A stretch of 64,000 nucleotides of DNA from Bradyrhizobium sp. CCBAU 53340 (GTDB lineage Bacteria; Pseudomonadota; Alphaproteobacteria; Rhizobiales; Xanthobacteraceae), in NCBI RefSeq assembly GCF_015291645.1, contig NZ_CP030055.1, positions 992,001 through 1,056,000 of the forward strand, read 5' to 3'. Within the stretch, counting starts at the first letter, position 1. Every line of letters begins with the position of its first letter. This document shows, in pieces, positions 8,587-17,469 of this stretch. The position numbers were made by a program, and so were the translations under genes. The notes beneath the pieces are model-generated. The model did no database searches. It was given only the letters and a program-made list of their open reading frames with translations, and had not been told where the DNA came from.

Positions 8587-10233
8587 TCACCAGTTGCGGA
8601 AACGGCTCGGCGGGCGGTAGAGGCCGCCGGAGGCCAGCATGAGGTCCTTGATCGAGCGGGCCGCCAGCAGATTGCGGTCGGCGTCGAGCGGATCGATGCC
8701 GAGATCCTCGGGGCGCTGGATCACGCCGCGTTGCCGGAGCTGCTCGACCAGTTTCGTATCGCGGGCACGACCGATGTCGGTGTAGCCGGCCACGCCGCGG
8801 ATGGCCTGCTCGCGCTCGTCCTTGCTGCGGCACATCAGGAGGTTGGCGATGCCTTCCTCGGTGACGATGTGGGTGACGTCGTCGGAGTAGACCATCACCG
8901 GCGCCAGATCGAGGTCGAGCTTGTGCGCCAGATCGAGCGCATCGAGCCGCTCGACGAACAAAGGCGTGTTGCGCTCGCCGAAGGTCTCGCCGATCTGCAC
9001 CACCAGCTTGCGGCCGCGGCGCAGTGCCGCCTTGGAGTCGGGATCGGCTTCGGCGCCGGCCTTGAGCCAGGGTTCGCTCGGGTGACGGCGGCCGCGCGGA
9101 TCGGAGCCCATGTTGGGCGCGCCGCCGAATCCGGCGATCCTGCTGGTCGTCACCGTCGAGCTGTGGCCTTCGAGATCGATCTGCAGCGTCGATCCGATGA
9201 ACATGTCGCAGGCATAGAGCCCCGCGGTCTGGCAGAAGGCGCGGTTGGAGCGCAGCGAGCCGTCGGGCCCGGTGAAGAAGATGTCGGAGCGCGCCGCGAC
9301 GTAATCCTCCATGCCGACTTCTGAGCCGAAGCAATGGATCTGCTCGACCCAGCCGGATTCGATTGCCGGAATCATCGTCGGATGCGGGTTGAGCGCAAAG
9401 TGCGTGCAGACCTTGCCCTTGAGCCCGAGCTTCTCGCCATAGGTCGGCAACAACAGCTCGATCGCGGCGGTGTTGAAGCCGATGCCGTGGTTGAGCCGGC
9501 GCACGCCATAGGGCGCGTAGATGCCCTTGATGGCCAGCATCGCCGTCAGGATCTGGGTCTCGGTGATGGCGGCGGGATCGCGGGTGAAGAGCGGCTCGAC
9601 ATAAAAGGGCCGGCCGGCCTCGACCACGAAATGCACGAGGTCGCCGGGAATGTCGACGCGCGGCACCCTGTCGACGATCTCGGTGACCTGCGCCACGACG
9701 AGACCGTTCTTGTAGCTGGTCGCCTCGACGACGGTCGGCGTGTCCTCGGTGTTCGGTCCCGTATAGAGATTGCCGTCCCTGTCGGCGCTGACCGCCGCGA
9801 TCAGCGCGACGTTCGGCGTGAGATCGATGAAGTAGCGCGCGAACAGCTCGAGATAGGTATGGACGGCCCCGAGCTCGATCTTGCCGCCGAACAGCATGCG
9901 CGCGATGCGCGCCGATTGCGGGCCCGAATAGGAGAAGTCGAGCCGCCGCGCGATGCCCTTCTCGAAGATGTCGAGATGCGCGGGCAGCACCACGCCTGAT
10001 TGCACCATGTGCAGGTCATGGGCATCCCGGGGGTCGAGGCTGGCGAGCGCCGAGGCGAGGATATCGGCCTGCTTCTGATTGTCGCCTTCGAGGCACACCC
10101 GCTCGCCTGACCGGATCACCGCCTTCAGAAACGGGCCGAGGTTCGGGATCGGGACGACCTTTCCCTTGGCGTGCTGTCGGCCGGCCGCCAGGCGCTCACC
10201 GAGGGCGGCCTTTTGCATACCCCAACCGCTCAT
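8587..10233 (-). CDS. mdcA: Malonate decarboxylase subunit alpha (acetyl-S-ACP:malonate ACP transferase)
   Basis: The product is 548 residues, the full MdcA length, beginning MSGWGMQKAALG after an AAGGAG ribosome site. The protein reads colinearly with the MdcA family: GDNQKQADILASAL, NTEDTPTVVEATSYKNG, and a C-terminal segment ending RPPSRFRNW. MdcA swaps the acetyl group on the carrier protein for malonyl, starting each catalytic turn. It is the first gene of the minus-strand operon mdcA-C-D-E-G-B-H. That order matches the Acinetobacter-type malonate cluster. The divergent madLM transporter genes lie across 194 bp. Confidence 0.93.
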   Translation of the reverse strand: MSGWGMQKAALGERLAAGRQHAKGKVVPIPNLGPFLKAVIRSGERVCLEGDNQKQADILASALASLDPRDAHDLHMVQSGVVLPAHLDIFEKGIARRLDFSYSGPQSARIARMLFGGKIELGAVHTYLELFARYFIDLTPNVALIAAVSADRDGNLYTGPNTEDTPTVVEATSYKNGLVVAQVTEIVDRVPRVDIPGDLVHFVVEAGRPFYVEPLFTRDPAAITETQILTAMLAIKGIYAPYGVRRLNHGIGFNTAAIELLLPTYGEKLGLKGKVCTHFALNPHPTMIPAIESGWVEQIHCFGSEVGMEDYVAARSDIFFTGPDGSLRSNRAFCQTAGLYACDMFIGSTLQIDLEGHSSTVTTSRIAGFGGAPNMGSDPRGRRHPSEPWLKAGAEADPDSKAALRRGRKLVVQIGETFGERNTPLFVERLDALDLAHKLDLDLAPVMVYSDDVTHIVTEEGIANLLMCRSKDEREQAIRGVAGYTDIGRARDTKLVEQLRQRGVIQRPEDLGIDPLDADRNLLAARSIKDLMLASGGLYRPPSRFRNW

Positions 10234-10272
10234 TTTGGCTCCTTGGCATGCGGGAACTGGCTTTGATGGCGT

Positions 10273-10377
10273 TTAATGTATGCGTATTGCCTCGTTATGT
10301 CAATTAGTGTATACGTAACGCCATAAGCGATGGATATTCGCATACACAGGAGGGAATTTATGATGCGAATGCATACA
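10273..10377. promoter_or_regulatory. Probable MdcY/GntR operator cluster in the mdcA-madL divergent region
   Basis: Four related sites stand out in this AT-richer stretch: TAATGTATGCGTATT (about 10274-10288), TTAGTGTATACGTAA (10304-10318), ATATTCGCATACAC (10334-10347) and GCGAATGCATACAG (10364-10377). The second is a near-palindrome around GTATAC and resembles the ATTGTATACAAT operator described for Acinetobacter MdcY. An mdcY-like gene lies just downstream, and both divergent transcripts start here. The inference is that the GntR regulator binds these sites to control decarboxylase and transporter together. Confidence 0.6.
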
Positions 10378-10431
10378 GAGCGCCCACATCCGGGGGATCG
10401 CGCCCCGCTCGCGCAGGGGAGGCGCCTGTGA
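10360..10431 (+). CDS. Candidate 23-codon leader ORF coupled to madL
   Basis: An excellent ribosome site (AGGAGG at 10348-10353) precedes ATGATG at 10360. The frame runs 23 codons, rich in Arg, His and Pro, and stops at TGA 10429-10431. This stop overlaps the GTG start of madL (10428) as GTGA, the typical translational-coupling arrangement. No protein family is recognisable. It may be a leader peptide or a device that brings ribosomes to the madL GTG. Chance occurrence is possible for so short a frame. Confidence 0.4.
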   Translation: MMRMHTERPHPGDRAPLAQGRRL

Positions 10432-10862
10432 CCATTTCCGGCGTCGCGCTGCTTGCGATCTGCACGCTGCTTGGAGGTCTGCTTGGAGACCTGCTCGGCG
10501 TCATCCTCGGTGTGAAGGCCAATGTCGGCGGGGTCGGCATTGCCATGATTTTTCTGATCGCGGCCCGGCTGTGGCTGGTGCGGCACGGCCTGCTCAGCCA
10601 CGGGCTCAAGACCGGCGTCGAGTTCTGGGGCAGCTTCTACATTCCCATCGTGGTCGCGATGGCCGCGCAGCAGAACGTCGTCGCCGCGGCAAAGGGCGGC
10701 CCGATCGTCGTCATTGCCGGTGCTGGTGCGGTCGCGGTGTGTTTCGCGATGGTGGCCCTGATCGGCCGGCTCAGTGGCCGCGTCGAGACGATGGACGAGA
10801 TCGAGGCCCGAGAGGCGATCGAGGCGAGCGTGCCGCACTTCAAGTCCGGGAGGATCGGATGA
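10428..10862 (+). CDS. madL: Malonate transporter subunit MadL
   Basis: This is a 144-residue hydrophobic protein with about four membrane segments (residues 5-25, 33-50, 64-85, 90-115) and the MadL-type N-terminus ISGVALLAICTLLGG-LLGDLLG. The start is GTG at 10428, preceded by AGGGGAGG. MadL and MadM together form a small two-subunit sodium-linked malonate importer first described in Malonomonas. Its TGA overlaps the madM ATG (ATGA). Location opposite the malonate decarboxylase operon confirms the substrate. Confidence 0.9.
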   Translation: MTISGVALLAICTLLGGLLGDLLGVILGVKANVGGVGIAMIFLIAARLWLVRHGLLSHGLKTGVEFWGSFYIPIVVAMAAQQNVVAAAKGGPIVVIAGAGAVAVCFAMVALIGRLSGRVETMDEIEAREAIEASVPHFKSGRIG

Positions 10863-11623
10863 CCATGATATCCCACGTTCTCGCAGCAAATGCGCTGATC
10901 ACCGCGTTCGCCGCCGTCGGCATCCTGATGTGGATCTCCGGCGCGATCTCGAAATATCTCACCTTTGGACGCATCCACGGCTCGGCGATCGCGATCATGC
11001 TGGGTCTCGTGCTGGCCTTTTTCGGCGGCATCGCCACCGGTGGCGAGAAGGGCGTGGCCGACCTTCCGGCGCTGACCGGGATCGCCCTGATGGGCGGCGC
11101 GATGCTGCGGGACTTCGCCATCGTCGCCACCGCCTTCGAGGTCGATGTCGTCCATGCGCGCAAAGCCGGATTGATCGGTGCGGTCGCGCTCGGACTGGGA
11201 ACGGTCGTCCCGTTCATCCTCGGCGTGTTTGTCGCCGCGGCGTTTGGCTACACCGATGCGATCTCGCTGACCACGATCGGTGCCGGCGCGGTCACCTATA
11301 TCGTCGGACCGGTGACGGGGGCTGCGATCGGGGCATCCTCACCGGTTATTGCGCTCTCGATCGCGACCGGTGTATTCAAGGCGGTGATCGTGATGATCGG
11401 CACGCCTTTTGTGGCCAACATGATCGGCCTCAACAATCCGCGCAGCGCGATGGTGTTTGGCGGCTTGATGGGAACGGTCAGCGGCGTGTCCGGAGGGCTG
11501 GCGGCGACCGATCGGCGCCTGGTGCCTTACGGCGCATTGACCGCGACGTTTCACACGGGCCTCGGATGCCTGGTCGCACCGTCCATCCTCTACTTCACGG
11601 TGCGCGCAATCATAGGAAGCTGA
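10859..11623 (+). CDS. madM: Malonate transporter subunit MadM
   Basis: The product is 254 residues, strongly hydrophobic with about seven predicted helices, starting MTMISHVLAANALITAF at the ATG that overlaps the madL stop. Glycine-rich segments GLVLAFFGGIATGGEKGVADL and TIGAGAVTYIVGPVTGAAIGA are typical of MadM. It partners MadL in malonate uptake across the cytoplasmic membrane. A longer frame starting at 10571 lies inside madL and has an Arg-rich shadow sequence, so it is not used. The stop is directly followed by the regulator ATG at 11624. Confidence 0.9.
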   Translation: MTMISHVLAANALITAFAAVGILMWISGAISKYLTFGRIHGSAIAIMLGLVLAFFGGIATGGEKGVADLPALTGIALMGGAMLRDFAIVATAFEVDVVHARKAGLIGAVALGLGTVVPFILGVFVAAAFGYTDAISLTTIGAGAVTYIVGPVTGAAIGASSPVIALSIATGVFKAVIVMIGTPFVANMIGLNNPRSAMVFGGLMGTVSGVSGGLAATDRRLVPYGALTATFHTGLGCLVAPSILYFTVRAIIGS

Positions 11624-12331
11624 ATGGCGGGTCTGTTCAAAGTCGCAACCGAAGCCGAAGAAGATGGCGGGCTTCTCTCCGATCGCATCCGCAATGCGCT
11701 CACGGACGAGATTGCCTCCGGCGCGCTCGTCGCCGGTTCGGCTCTGGAAGAGCAGCAGCTTGCCGATCGCTTCGGCGCGTCCCGCACGCCGGTGCGGGAG
11801 GCGCTGCGGCAGCTCGTGGTCAGCGGGCTGGTCGAGGTCCGGGGCCGTCGTGGGGTCGTGGTGGCGCGGATGACGCCCGAGCGCATCATGGACATGTTCG
11901 AGACCAGCGCAGAGGTGGAGGCCATGTGCGTCCGCCTCGCGACCTTTCGCATGACGCCGCTTGAGCGCAGCCATCTGATCGAGCTTCACGAGAGCTCGCT
12001 GGCGATGGTCGAGGCCAACGACGTCGACGCCTATGATGCGTTCAACCGGACCTTCCACGAATGCATCTACAGCGCCACGCACAACTCGTTCATGGCCGAG
12101 CAGGCCCAGGACGTCCGTGCGCGGCTCAGCGCCTTTCGCCGCACCCAGTTGCGGCAGGGTGATCGTATCCGCAAGTCCCGCGACGAGCACGATGCCATCA
12201 TGCAGGCGATCGCCGAAGGCGACGGCGATACGGCCTCGCGCCGGATGCGCGCCCATATGCTGAACGCCGCCGCGGCGCTGCGGCGCTATATCGACGATCG
12301 CGTGCGCCCCGTCGAGCCCGACGACGTCTAG
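11624..12331 (+). CDS. mdcY: GntR-family (FadR/FCD subfamily) regulator, MdcY-like
   Basis: The product is 235 residues. A winged helix-turn-helix spans about residues 18-85 (LLSDRIRNALTDEIASGAL, EEQQLADRFGASRTPVREALRQL), then an all-helical FCD effector domain with MDMFETSAEVEAMCVRLA and the metal-ligand type histidines of RTFHECI and RMRAHML. It is co-transcribed with madLM, with no intergenic base after madM. By position and family it is the likely repressor of the malonate locus, responding to malonate, as MdcY does in Acinetobacter. The gene symbol rests on context and not on ortholog testing. Confidence 0.82.
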   Translation: MAGLFKVATEAEEDGGLLSDRIRNALTDEIASGALVAGSALEEQQLADRFGASRTPVREALRQLVVSGLVEVRGRRGVVVARMTPERIMDMFETSAEVEAMCVRLATFRMTPLERSHLIELHESSLAMVEANDVDAYDAFNRTFHECIYSATHNSFMAEQAQDVRARLSAFRRTQLRQGDRIRKSRDEHDAIMQAIAEGDGDTASRRMRAHMLNAAAALRRYIDDRVRPVEPDDV

Positions 12332-12354
12332 CGCCGGGCGACGACGGATGCGCG

Positions 12355-13497
12355 TCACACCGGGAACGTCAGTGACTTCGCGAGCCTGACCAGATCGACC
12401 TGACGGCGGCTCCCTGTCTTCTCGAACACATGAAGCAGATGGGTCTTCACTGTGGCGACGGACACGCCGAGCAGATCTGAGATGGCGTCGCGCGTGTGTC
12501 CCTCGCAGATGAGCTCGAAGATGCGGATCTCGGCCGGCGTCAAATCGTAGAGCTGGTTCAGGGCAATGTGGGACATCTGCGGCGGCCCGGACGCCGACGT
12601 TACGAACAGAGCCGCGGCGGCGCGCTGGATGAGGCCAGCGCGCATCCGGCCGCGCTGCAGCGGCAGGACGTGGATGACGAGCGGATCGCCGCTGGCGCGA
12701 AGGATCGGGATGCCGATGCCCTTCTGGCCCAGTGCGGCCTCGTCCTTTGCCGCCTGTGCGATCGCCGATTGCAACGAGTTGGTCGTCTTTACGGATTGGA
12801 CCGCAATTCGGCCCTGTCGGACCACGATCGGATCTTCGGCCGCAAGCATTGCCGTCGCAGCGGCGTTGCTATGGACAATCTTTGCATCCTCGTCAGCGAG
12901 CACGACGCCGACGGTCAGAGCCTCCACCGTCGCGGAGAATGTCGCGGCTTCCACCGCCTTCAAGTCGAACAGATTGCTGATGGTCACGGCGCGGCGGATG
13001 TGGGGCGTCAGCAGCCGTAATCCGCCGAGCTGAGCATCGTCGATGGGGCCGGCCGATTCATGCTGGCTGAAGATCGCGTTGCCGACCATCGCCCGGTCGC
13101 GAACGAGGCCGACGGCCACGGCGTCGAACAGGCCTTTGGGCAGAGCCCATTCGCGGTAATAGCGATTACCGGCGATGATGTCCTTCCGCACGGCCTGGGA
13201 TTGAACGATCGGCTCTCCGAGCGGGTATTGCTGGATGCGCGCGGCGCCGCCCCAGAGTTCGATGATATCAGGCCCATAGCCGATGGCGTTTTGGGCCATC
13301 TCGGCCAGGTTGGATCCGGAGACCGCATTGACGAGGGCCTTCCGATTCGTGAGGCTGGCGGCCGAGAGCGCGCCGGTGGCAAAGCCGAGCCGAGCGCAAA
13401 TTCCCTCCAGGACGTCGGTCCAGCGTTCGGGGGCGATGACACAATCGTAGATATCACCAATGAGATCAGAGAATTCTTCGATCGAAACCTGCTGCAT
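12355..13497 (-). CDS. LuxR-type helix-turn-helix transcriptional regulator
   Basis: The product is 380 residues. The C-terminal 65 residues form a LuxR/FixJ-type DNA-binding domain: LTPAEIRIFELICEGHTRDAI and VSVATVKTHLLHVFEKTGS. The N-terminal 300 residues look like a GAF-like segment followed by a PAS-like one (ALTVGVVLADEDAKIVHSN near residue 195). There is no receiver domain and no obvious autoinducer site, so the signal is unknown. The 290 bp upstream hold its promoter; I see no further gene there. It converges on mdcY (23 bp apart) and lies next to the aspartic protease gene, which might be its target; that link is only positional. Confidence 0.85.
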   Translation of the reverse strand: MQQVSIEEFSDLIGDIYDCVIAPERWTDVLEGICARLGFATGALSAASLTNRKALVNAVSGSNLAEMAQNAIGYGPDIIELWGGAARIQQYPLGEPIVQSQAVRKDIIAGNRYYREWALPKGLFDAVAVGLVRDRAMVGNAIFSQHESAGPIDDAQLGGLRLLTPHIRRAVTISNLFDLKAVEAATFSATVEALTVGVVLADEDAKIVHSNAAATAMLAAEDPIVVRQGRIAVQSVKTTNSLQSAIAQAAKDEAALGQKGIGIPILRASGDPLVIHVLPLQRGRMRAGLIQRAAAALFVTSASGPPQMSHIALNQLYDLTPAEIRIFELICEGHTRDAISDLLGVSVATVKTHLLHVFEKTGSRRQVDLVRLAKSLTFPV

Positions 13498-13787
13498 TCC
13501 AACCGCTCATTTGGACGCAATTCCGAACGAACTGCGTCACTTCAAAGTCATTCCGGGCCGACGATCATCCGTCCGATCGCGGATGTGACTGCCCGACAAA
13601 CAGGGCCTTAATGAGCCAAAGTCTTATCATCGTGACCCCGTGACACAATGAGCCACCGAGCGCAGGCGGTGGTCTGTGCCTGAGTAAAATGGTGGCAGAT
13701 GCAAAGCTGCGTATACAGATCGATTCGTATTGCAGGCTTTCGCGATACCCCTCGCACTCCTGTGCCGCCCAAGCGGCCGGCATCAGC

Positions 13788-15026
13788 TCATGGCTTGATC
13801 CTGGCAAAGCTGACGACGCCGAGCCCTTTGTCGACCGAGCGGTCGAATACGGTGAAGTAGTTGTTCATCAGCGGCAGCCCGAGAATCGACGGGCCCTTTT
13901 CGGGGCCGAGGGCCAGCGAGGCGTGGCCGGCTTTCGGCGCGTTGGTCTGCCAATAGGTTTGCGGCGTGACCTCCAGGATGACGTCGCTGCCGAGCGCGCC
14001 TTCCAGCACGAAGGTCAACACCGGCCAGTCTTTCAGCTTGAGCTTGCTCATCGGCAGGTAGCCTGCGTGAATCTCATCCTCGAAGCCGAGGGATTTGAAC
14101 CGGGCGAGGACCTCCTTGAACACCGGCCTGTCGAGATAGATTGCCGTGGTGCCGCTGTCGACGATGGCATTGGACGGATCGTGGCTGGCCTTGGTCGGCG
14201 GGAAGGCTTGGACAGGCGCGGTCTTTCCGACCCTGACCGACTTCAGATTGACATTGTAGTAGGTGTCGTGAACCACGCGCGCGACCTGGAAGGCGCCGTC
14301 GTAGAGATCCGTTTGCTCCTCGCCGCCGCCGAAGATGAGAAATCCATTGTTCAGCGAATCCGTCGCGGGCTTCACCGTCGCCTTGTTGACCGCGGATCGC
14401 AATGTGTAGAACGCGAACTTGTTGGCGACCAGGCCCGCGGCCTCCAGTTGCGAGAAATACGGCTCGATATAGGCGCGGTGGCCTTTCTGAATCTGGTTGT
14501 AGGTGTAGCGGGGTGGAATGGTCCGCCCCGGCATCGTGTAGGCGTCGTTGAGCCTGCTGTAGGCAAGACCGAGGATGCCGCCATGCGACTTCCCGAACAT
14601 CTCCTCGGTCGCGTGATACGCGACGGCCGTATGGACCTTGGACAGGACGAGGGGATGAGCGGAGTTGACGGTGATATCGGTCAGCACGATGCCGCCGACC
14701 CAGCGGCTGCGATCTTCGTAGGAAACCTCCTGGCCGATGTTGGTGAGCTTGGCTGCGCTGTCCTTGGTCGGGTCGTAGAAATGGCCATCCACCGCCAACG
14801 TGCTGCTGCCGGTATCGAGAAGCACGTCGATCTCGATCTTCTTGCTGCCGACATAGATCTTGCCGCTGTAGTCGCCGTCGTTGAGGACGTTGGTGATGGG
14901 CATCCGCACGGTGGTTGGAGAGATTCTTCCGCCGAGCGCAGCTGCAGCGCTGTGGATCGGGTGCGTCAATTGCGGAGCGATCAGCGCCTTTGGCAGGTTG
15001 GCTTTCCTCGTGGCTTTGGCCATCAC
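13788..15026 (-). CDS. Pepsin-like (family A1) aspartic protease
   Basis: This 412-residue protein shows both lobes of a eukaryote-type pepsin. The first catalytic motif is LLDTGSS (Asp71), and a flap-like SYEDRSRWVGGIV follows with Tyr103. GGILGLAYS at 149-157 matches pepsin's GILGLAY. The second catalytic motif is AIVDSGTT (Asp290). The C-terminus ILGLPLMNNYFTVFDR (381-396) matches the ILGD-x-FLR-x-YYTVFDR block. Retropepsin-like bacterial proteins have one motif, so this is a true two-domain enzyme. I see no clear signal peptide: the first 35 residues are Lys/Ala-rich without a hydrophobic core. Bacterial A1 proteases (such as Shewanella shewasins) are known but uncommon. The stop lies 290 bp from the LuxR start. 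Confidence 0.9.
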   Translation of the reverse strand: MMAKATRKANLPKALIAPQLTHPIHSAAAALGGRISPTTVRMPITNVLNDGDYSGKIYVGSKKIEIDVLLDTGSSTLAVDGHFYDPTKDSAAKLTNIGQEVSYEDRSRWVGGIVLTDITVNSAHPLVLSKVHTAVAYHATEEMFGKSHGGILGLAYSRLNDAYTMPGRTIPPRYTYNQIQKGHRAYIEPYFSQLEAAGLVANKFAFYTLRSAVNKATVKPATDSLNNGFLIFGGGEEQTDLYDGAFQVARVVHDTYYNVNLKSVRVGKTAPVQAFPPTKASHDPSNAIVDSGTTAIYLDRPVFKEVLARFKSLGFEDEIHAGYLPMSKLKLKDWPVLTFVLEGALGSDVILEVTPQTYWQTNAPKAGHASLALGPEKGPSILGLPLMNNYFTVFDRSVDKGLGVVSFARIKP

Positions 15027-15297
15027 GCACCTCTCTGATCAAATATTGCGGCGTTGCCGCGCGCTGTCGGGTTGAGGCGGAATTCTCAGGGGTTGCTGGC
15101 GGTCGCTCCACAGTCGGGCAGGAAGCTGCCGAGCGTCAGATGGTTCGTATGAATTGCGAGATCAAAATCGATAGTCCAAATGCCGTCGAGACAGGGATTG
15201 CGACCCGCCGGAAAGCGGGCTGCAACGTATGACCGGTCCCAAGGCAGGGTTCAGCATAAGGCGAGAATCTGCGCGACGCAACGTCAGCGCGATTACT

Positions 15298-17391
15298 CTA
15301 GCGCCCGGCCTTCGCGAGATTCGCCAGGCTCGCCGCCAGCTCGTCACTTCGGAACGGCTTTGTCAGCCGCGACAGCTCCGGCGAGATGCCTTCGTTGTTG
15401 GCGTAGCCTGATACGACGAGGATCTGGAGCTCGGGAATCTGGTCGCGCAGCGTCAGCCCAAGGTCCGTGCCGCTCATGCCGGGCATCAGATGGTCCGTGA
15501 CCAGCAGGTTCGGCCGCAGGCCATCCTTGACGCGCTGAAGCGCATCCTCCGCCGAACCTGTTTCGACGACCCTGTAGCCGAGCTCGCTCAGCATCTCGGC
15601 GGTGCTCATGCGCGCCAGCGGTTCGTCGTCCACCAGCAGTGCGGTGCCGGCGGGCAGCGGTCGCGGTTTTGCCTGCGAGGCGGTATCGATCGTGCCCGCG
15701 GCCGTGTGGCTGACCGGCAGCCACAATTCGACTGTGGTGCCTGCTCCCACCGTGCTCTTGATCGTCAGCGCCCCGCCGAGCTGTGACGCCAGGCCGTGGA
15801 CCATCGAAAGACCAAGTCCGGTGCCTTGTCCGATCCCCTTGGTCGAGAAGAATGGCTCGACGGCGTGAGCCAGCGTCTCTTCGTTCATGCCGATGCCGGT
15901 ATCCGCAACCGAGATACAGACATAGGTGCCCGGCGCCAAATCTGAGCCGTGGGCGTGCTCGATTGTCCTCGTCTTGGCCGAGATACGCAACTTGCCGCCG
16001 TCGGGCATCGCATCACGCGCGTTCACGCTGAGGTTCAGGATTGCCATCTCGATCTGGTTGGGATCGGCCATGGCCTCTGGCAGCCCTTCCGGTGTGTCCA
16101 CCGTCACCTGGATCTGCGGGCCGGTCGTGCTGGAGATCAGCTCGCCCATGTCGGTGACGAGCCGGCCGATATTGACGGGAACAGCCTGAAGCGGCTGCCT
16201 GCGCGCGAAAGCAAGCAGGCGCTGCACCAGCGTCTTGGCGCGTTCGGCCGCCTGCGCGGCGCCCGCGATCAGGCGGCGTTCGCGCTCGCCGCCGATGCCC
16301 CTGCGCTGGAACAGGTCGAGCAGGCCGACGATCGGCGTCAGCAGATTGTTGAAATCATGCGCGACGCCGCCGGTGAGCTGGCCCATTGCCTCCATCTTCT
16401 GTGCATGACGCAGCGCTTCCTCGGCCTGCGCCAATCGCGCCTGCTCCTCGAGGCGATCCGTCACGTCCGTCCCGGTCACGAATGCGCCGATCCTCGCACC
16501 GTCGGGAGTACGCAGCGCCTCGAACTTCATCTCGTGGACGCGGCGGTCGAACCTGATATCGCCGAATTGATCGATGCTGGTGAAAGCTTCGCCCGCAAGT
16601 GCGCGCCCCCAGATCGCCGTTGTAGCGAGATGCTCGGGCCGGTCTGCCAGGAATTCGTGCAGGGAATCGCCGACCTTCGGCCGCTTGCCGTAGATGCGCT
16701 GGTAGGCGTCGGCGCAGGAGGCGTTGATGGCAAGCCAGCGATAGTCGAGATCGAGCGCCTGGATCTGGCCGTCGGTGGTTTCCACGATGGTGGCGAGCAA
16801 ATGCCGCTCGGCGGTGCGTTCGGCGACACGCTGCTCGAGCGTGGCATTGAGCTCCCTGTAGCGCGCCTCGCTCGCCCGCAGCTGGGCCTCACCCAGCACG
16901 CGTTCACTGGTCTCGGAGACAATGCAGAGCACGCCACCGACAGAGCCGTCATCGTCAGCGATCGCCGAATAGGAGACGTCCCAGTAGCTCGTCTCGCCAT
17001 AGCCATGGCGCTCGACATAGAAGGGACGATCCTTTGCCGCGAAGGTCTTTCTCGTTTGGCGCACGCCCGACAGGAGCGGCTCGAGATCATCCCACAGCTC
17101 GCCCCAGTTCTCGATCGCGGGCCGGCCGAGGGCGCGGGGGTGATTGGCGCCGATACCGGGAGCGTAGGCATCGTTGTAGAGTGCGACGTATTCAGGGCCC
17201 CAGAACAGCACGATCTGGGCCTGTGCGGCCAGCAGCATGCTGACCGTCGTCTTGAGGGCCTGGGACCATTGGCGGGGAGGGCCGAGCGGCGAGGCTGACC
17301 AGTCGAGGGCACGCATCATCGTACCCAGCTCACCTCCCTCGGAGAGGAAGCCGACATCAGTTGACTGCCGAGCAGCTTTCTCCGACAGCAC
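15298..17391 (-). CDS. PAS-containing hybrid histidine kinase with C-terminal receiver
   Basis: The product is 697 residues with no membrane segment, so it is a cytoplasmic sensor. A PAS-like module covers about 45-165 (ILFWGPEYVALYNDAYAPG) and a second about 195-315. A HisKA dimerisation helix has the phospho-acceptor His345 (GGVAHDFNNLL). The ATPase domain has Asn457 (N-box), DTGIGM at 497 and GTGLGLSMVHGL at 523. The receiver domain (585-690) has the acidic pair in VDDE, phospho-acceptor Asp633 and Lys678. A consensus EcfG-type promoter lies 79 bp upstream, suggesting stress-controlled expression. No partner response regulator is adjacent. Confidence 0.92.
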   Translation of the reverse strand: MLSEKAARQSTDVGFLSEGGELGTMMRALDWSASPLGPPRQWSQALKTTVSMLLAAQAQIVLFWGPEYVALYNDAYAPGIGANHPRALGRPAIENWGELWDDLEPLLSGVRQTRKTFAAKDRPFYVERHGYGETSYWDVSYSAIADDDGSVGGVLCIVSETSERVLGEAQLRASEARYRELNATLEQRVAERTAERHLLATIVETTDGQIQALDLDYRWLAINASCADAYQRIYGKRPKVGDSLHEFLADRPEHLATTAIWGRALAGEAFTSIDQFGDIRFDRRVHEMKFEALRTPDGARIGAFVTGTDVTDRLEEQARLAQAEEALRHAQKMEAMGQLTGGVAHDFNNLLTPIVGLLDLFQRRGIGGERERRLIAGAAQAAERAKTLVQRLLAFARRQPLQAVPVNIGRLVTDMGELISSTTGPQIQVTVDTPEGLPEAMADPNQIEMAILNLSVNARDAMPDGGKLRISAKTRTIEHAHGSDLAPGTYVCISVADTGIGMNEETLAHAVEPFFSTKGIGQGTGLGLSMVHGLASQLGGALTIKSTVGAGTTVELWLPVSHTAAGTIDTASQAKPRPLPAGTALLVDDEPLARMSTAEMLSELGYRVVETGSAEDALQRVKDGLRPNLLVTDHLMPGMSGTDLGLTLRDQIPELQILVVSGYANNEGISPELSRLTKPFRSDELAASLANLAKAGR

Positions 17392-17469
17392 CGGACCCCC
17401 TCGCGACGCGTGACCTGGGCGTCCTTGCCCATTCGAGCCCGGATTTCAGGGACTCGTACAAGCTCTCGT

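Noticed and set aside
7027..9324. Long plus-strand frame of 765 codons opposite mdcE-mdcD-mdcC-mdcA
   Set aside because: It is an antisense shadow of GC-rich coding sequence; its composition is typical of such shadows, and the minus-strand genes have clear families.
8552..9334. 260-codon minus-strand frame within mdcA
   Set aside because: Arg/His/Pro-rich out-of-frame reading of mdcA with no family motif.
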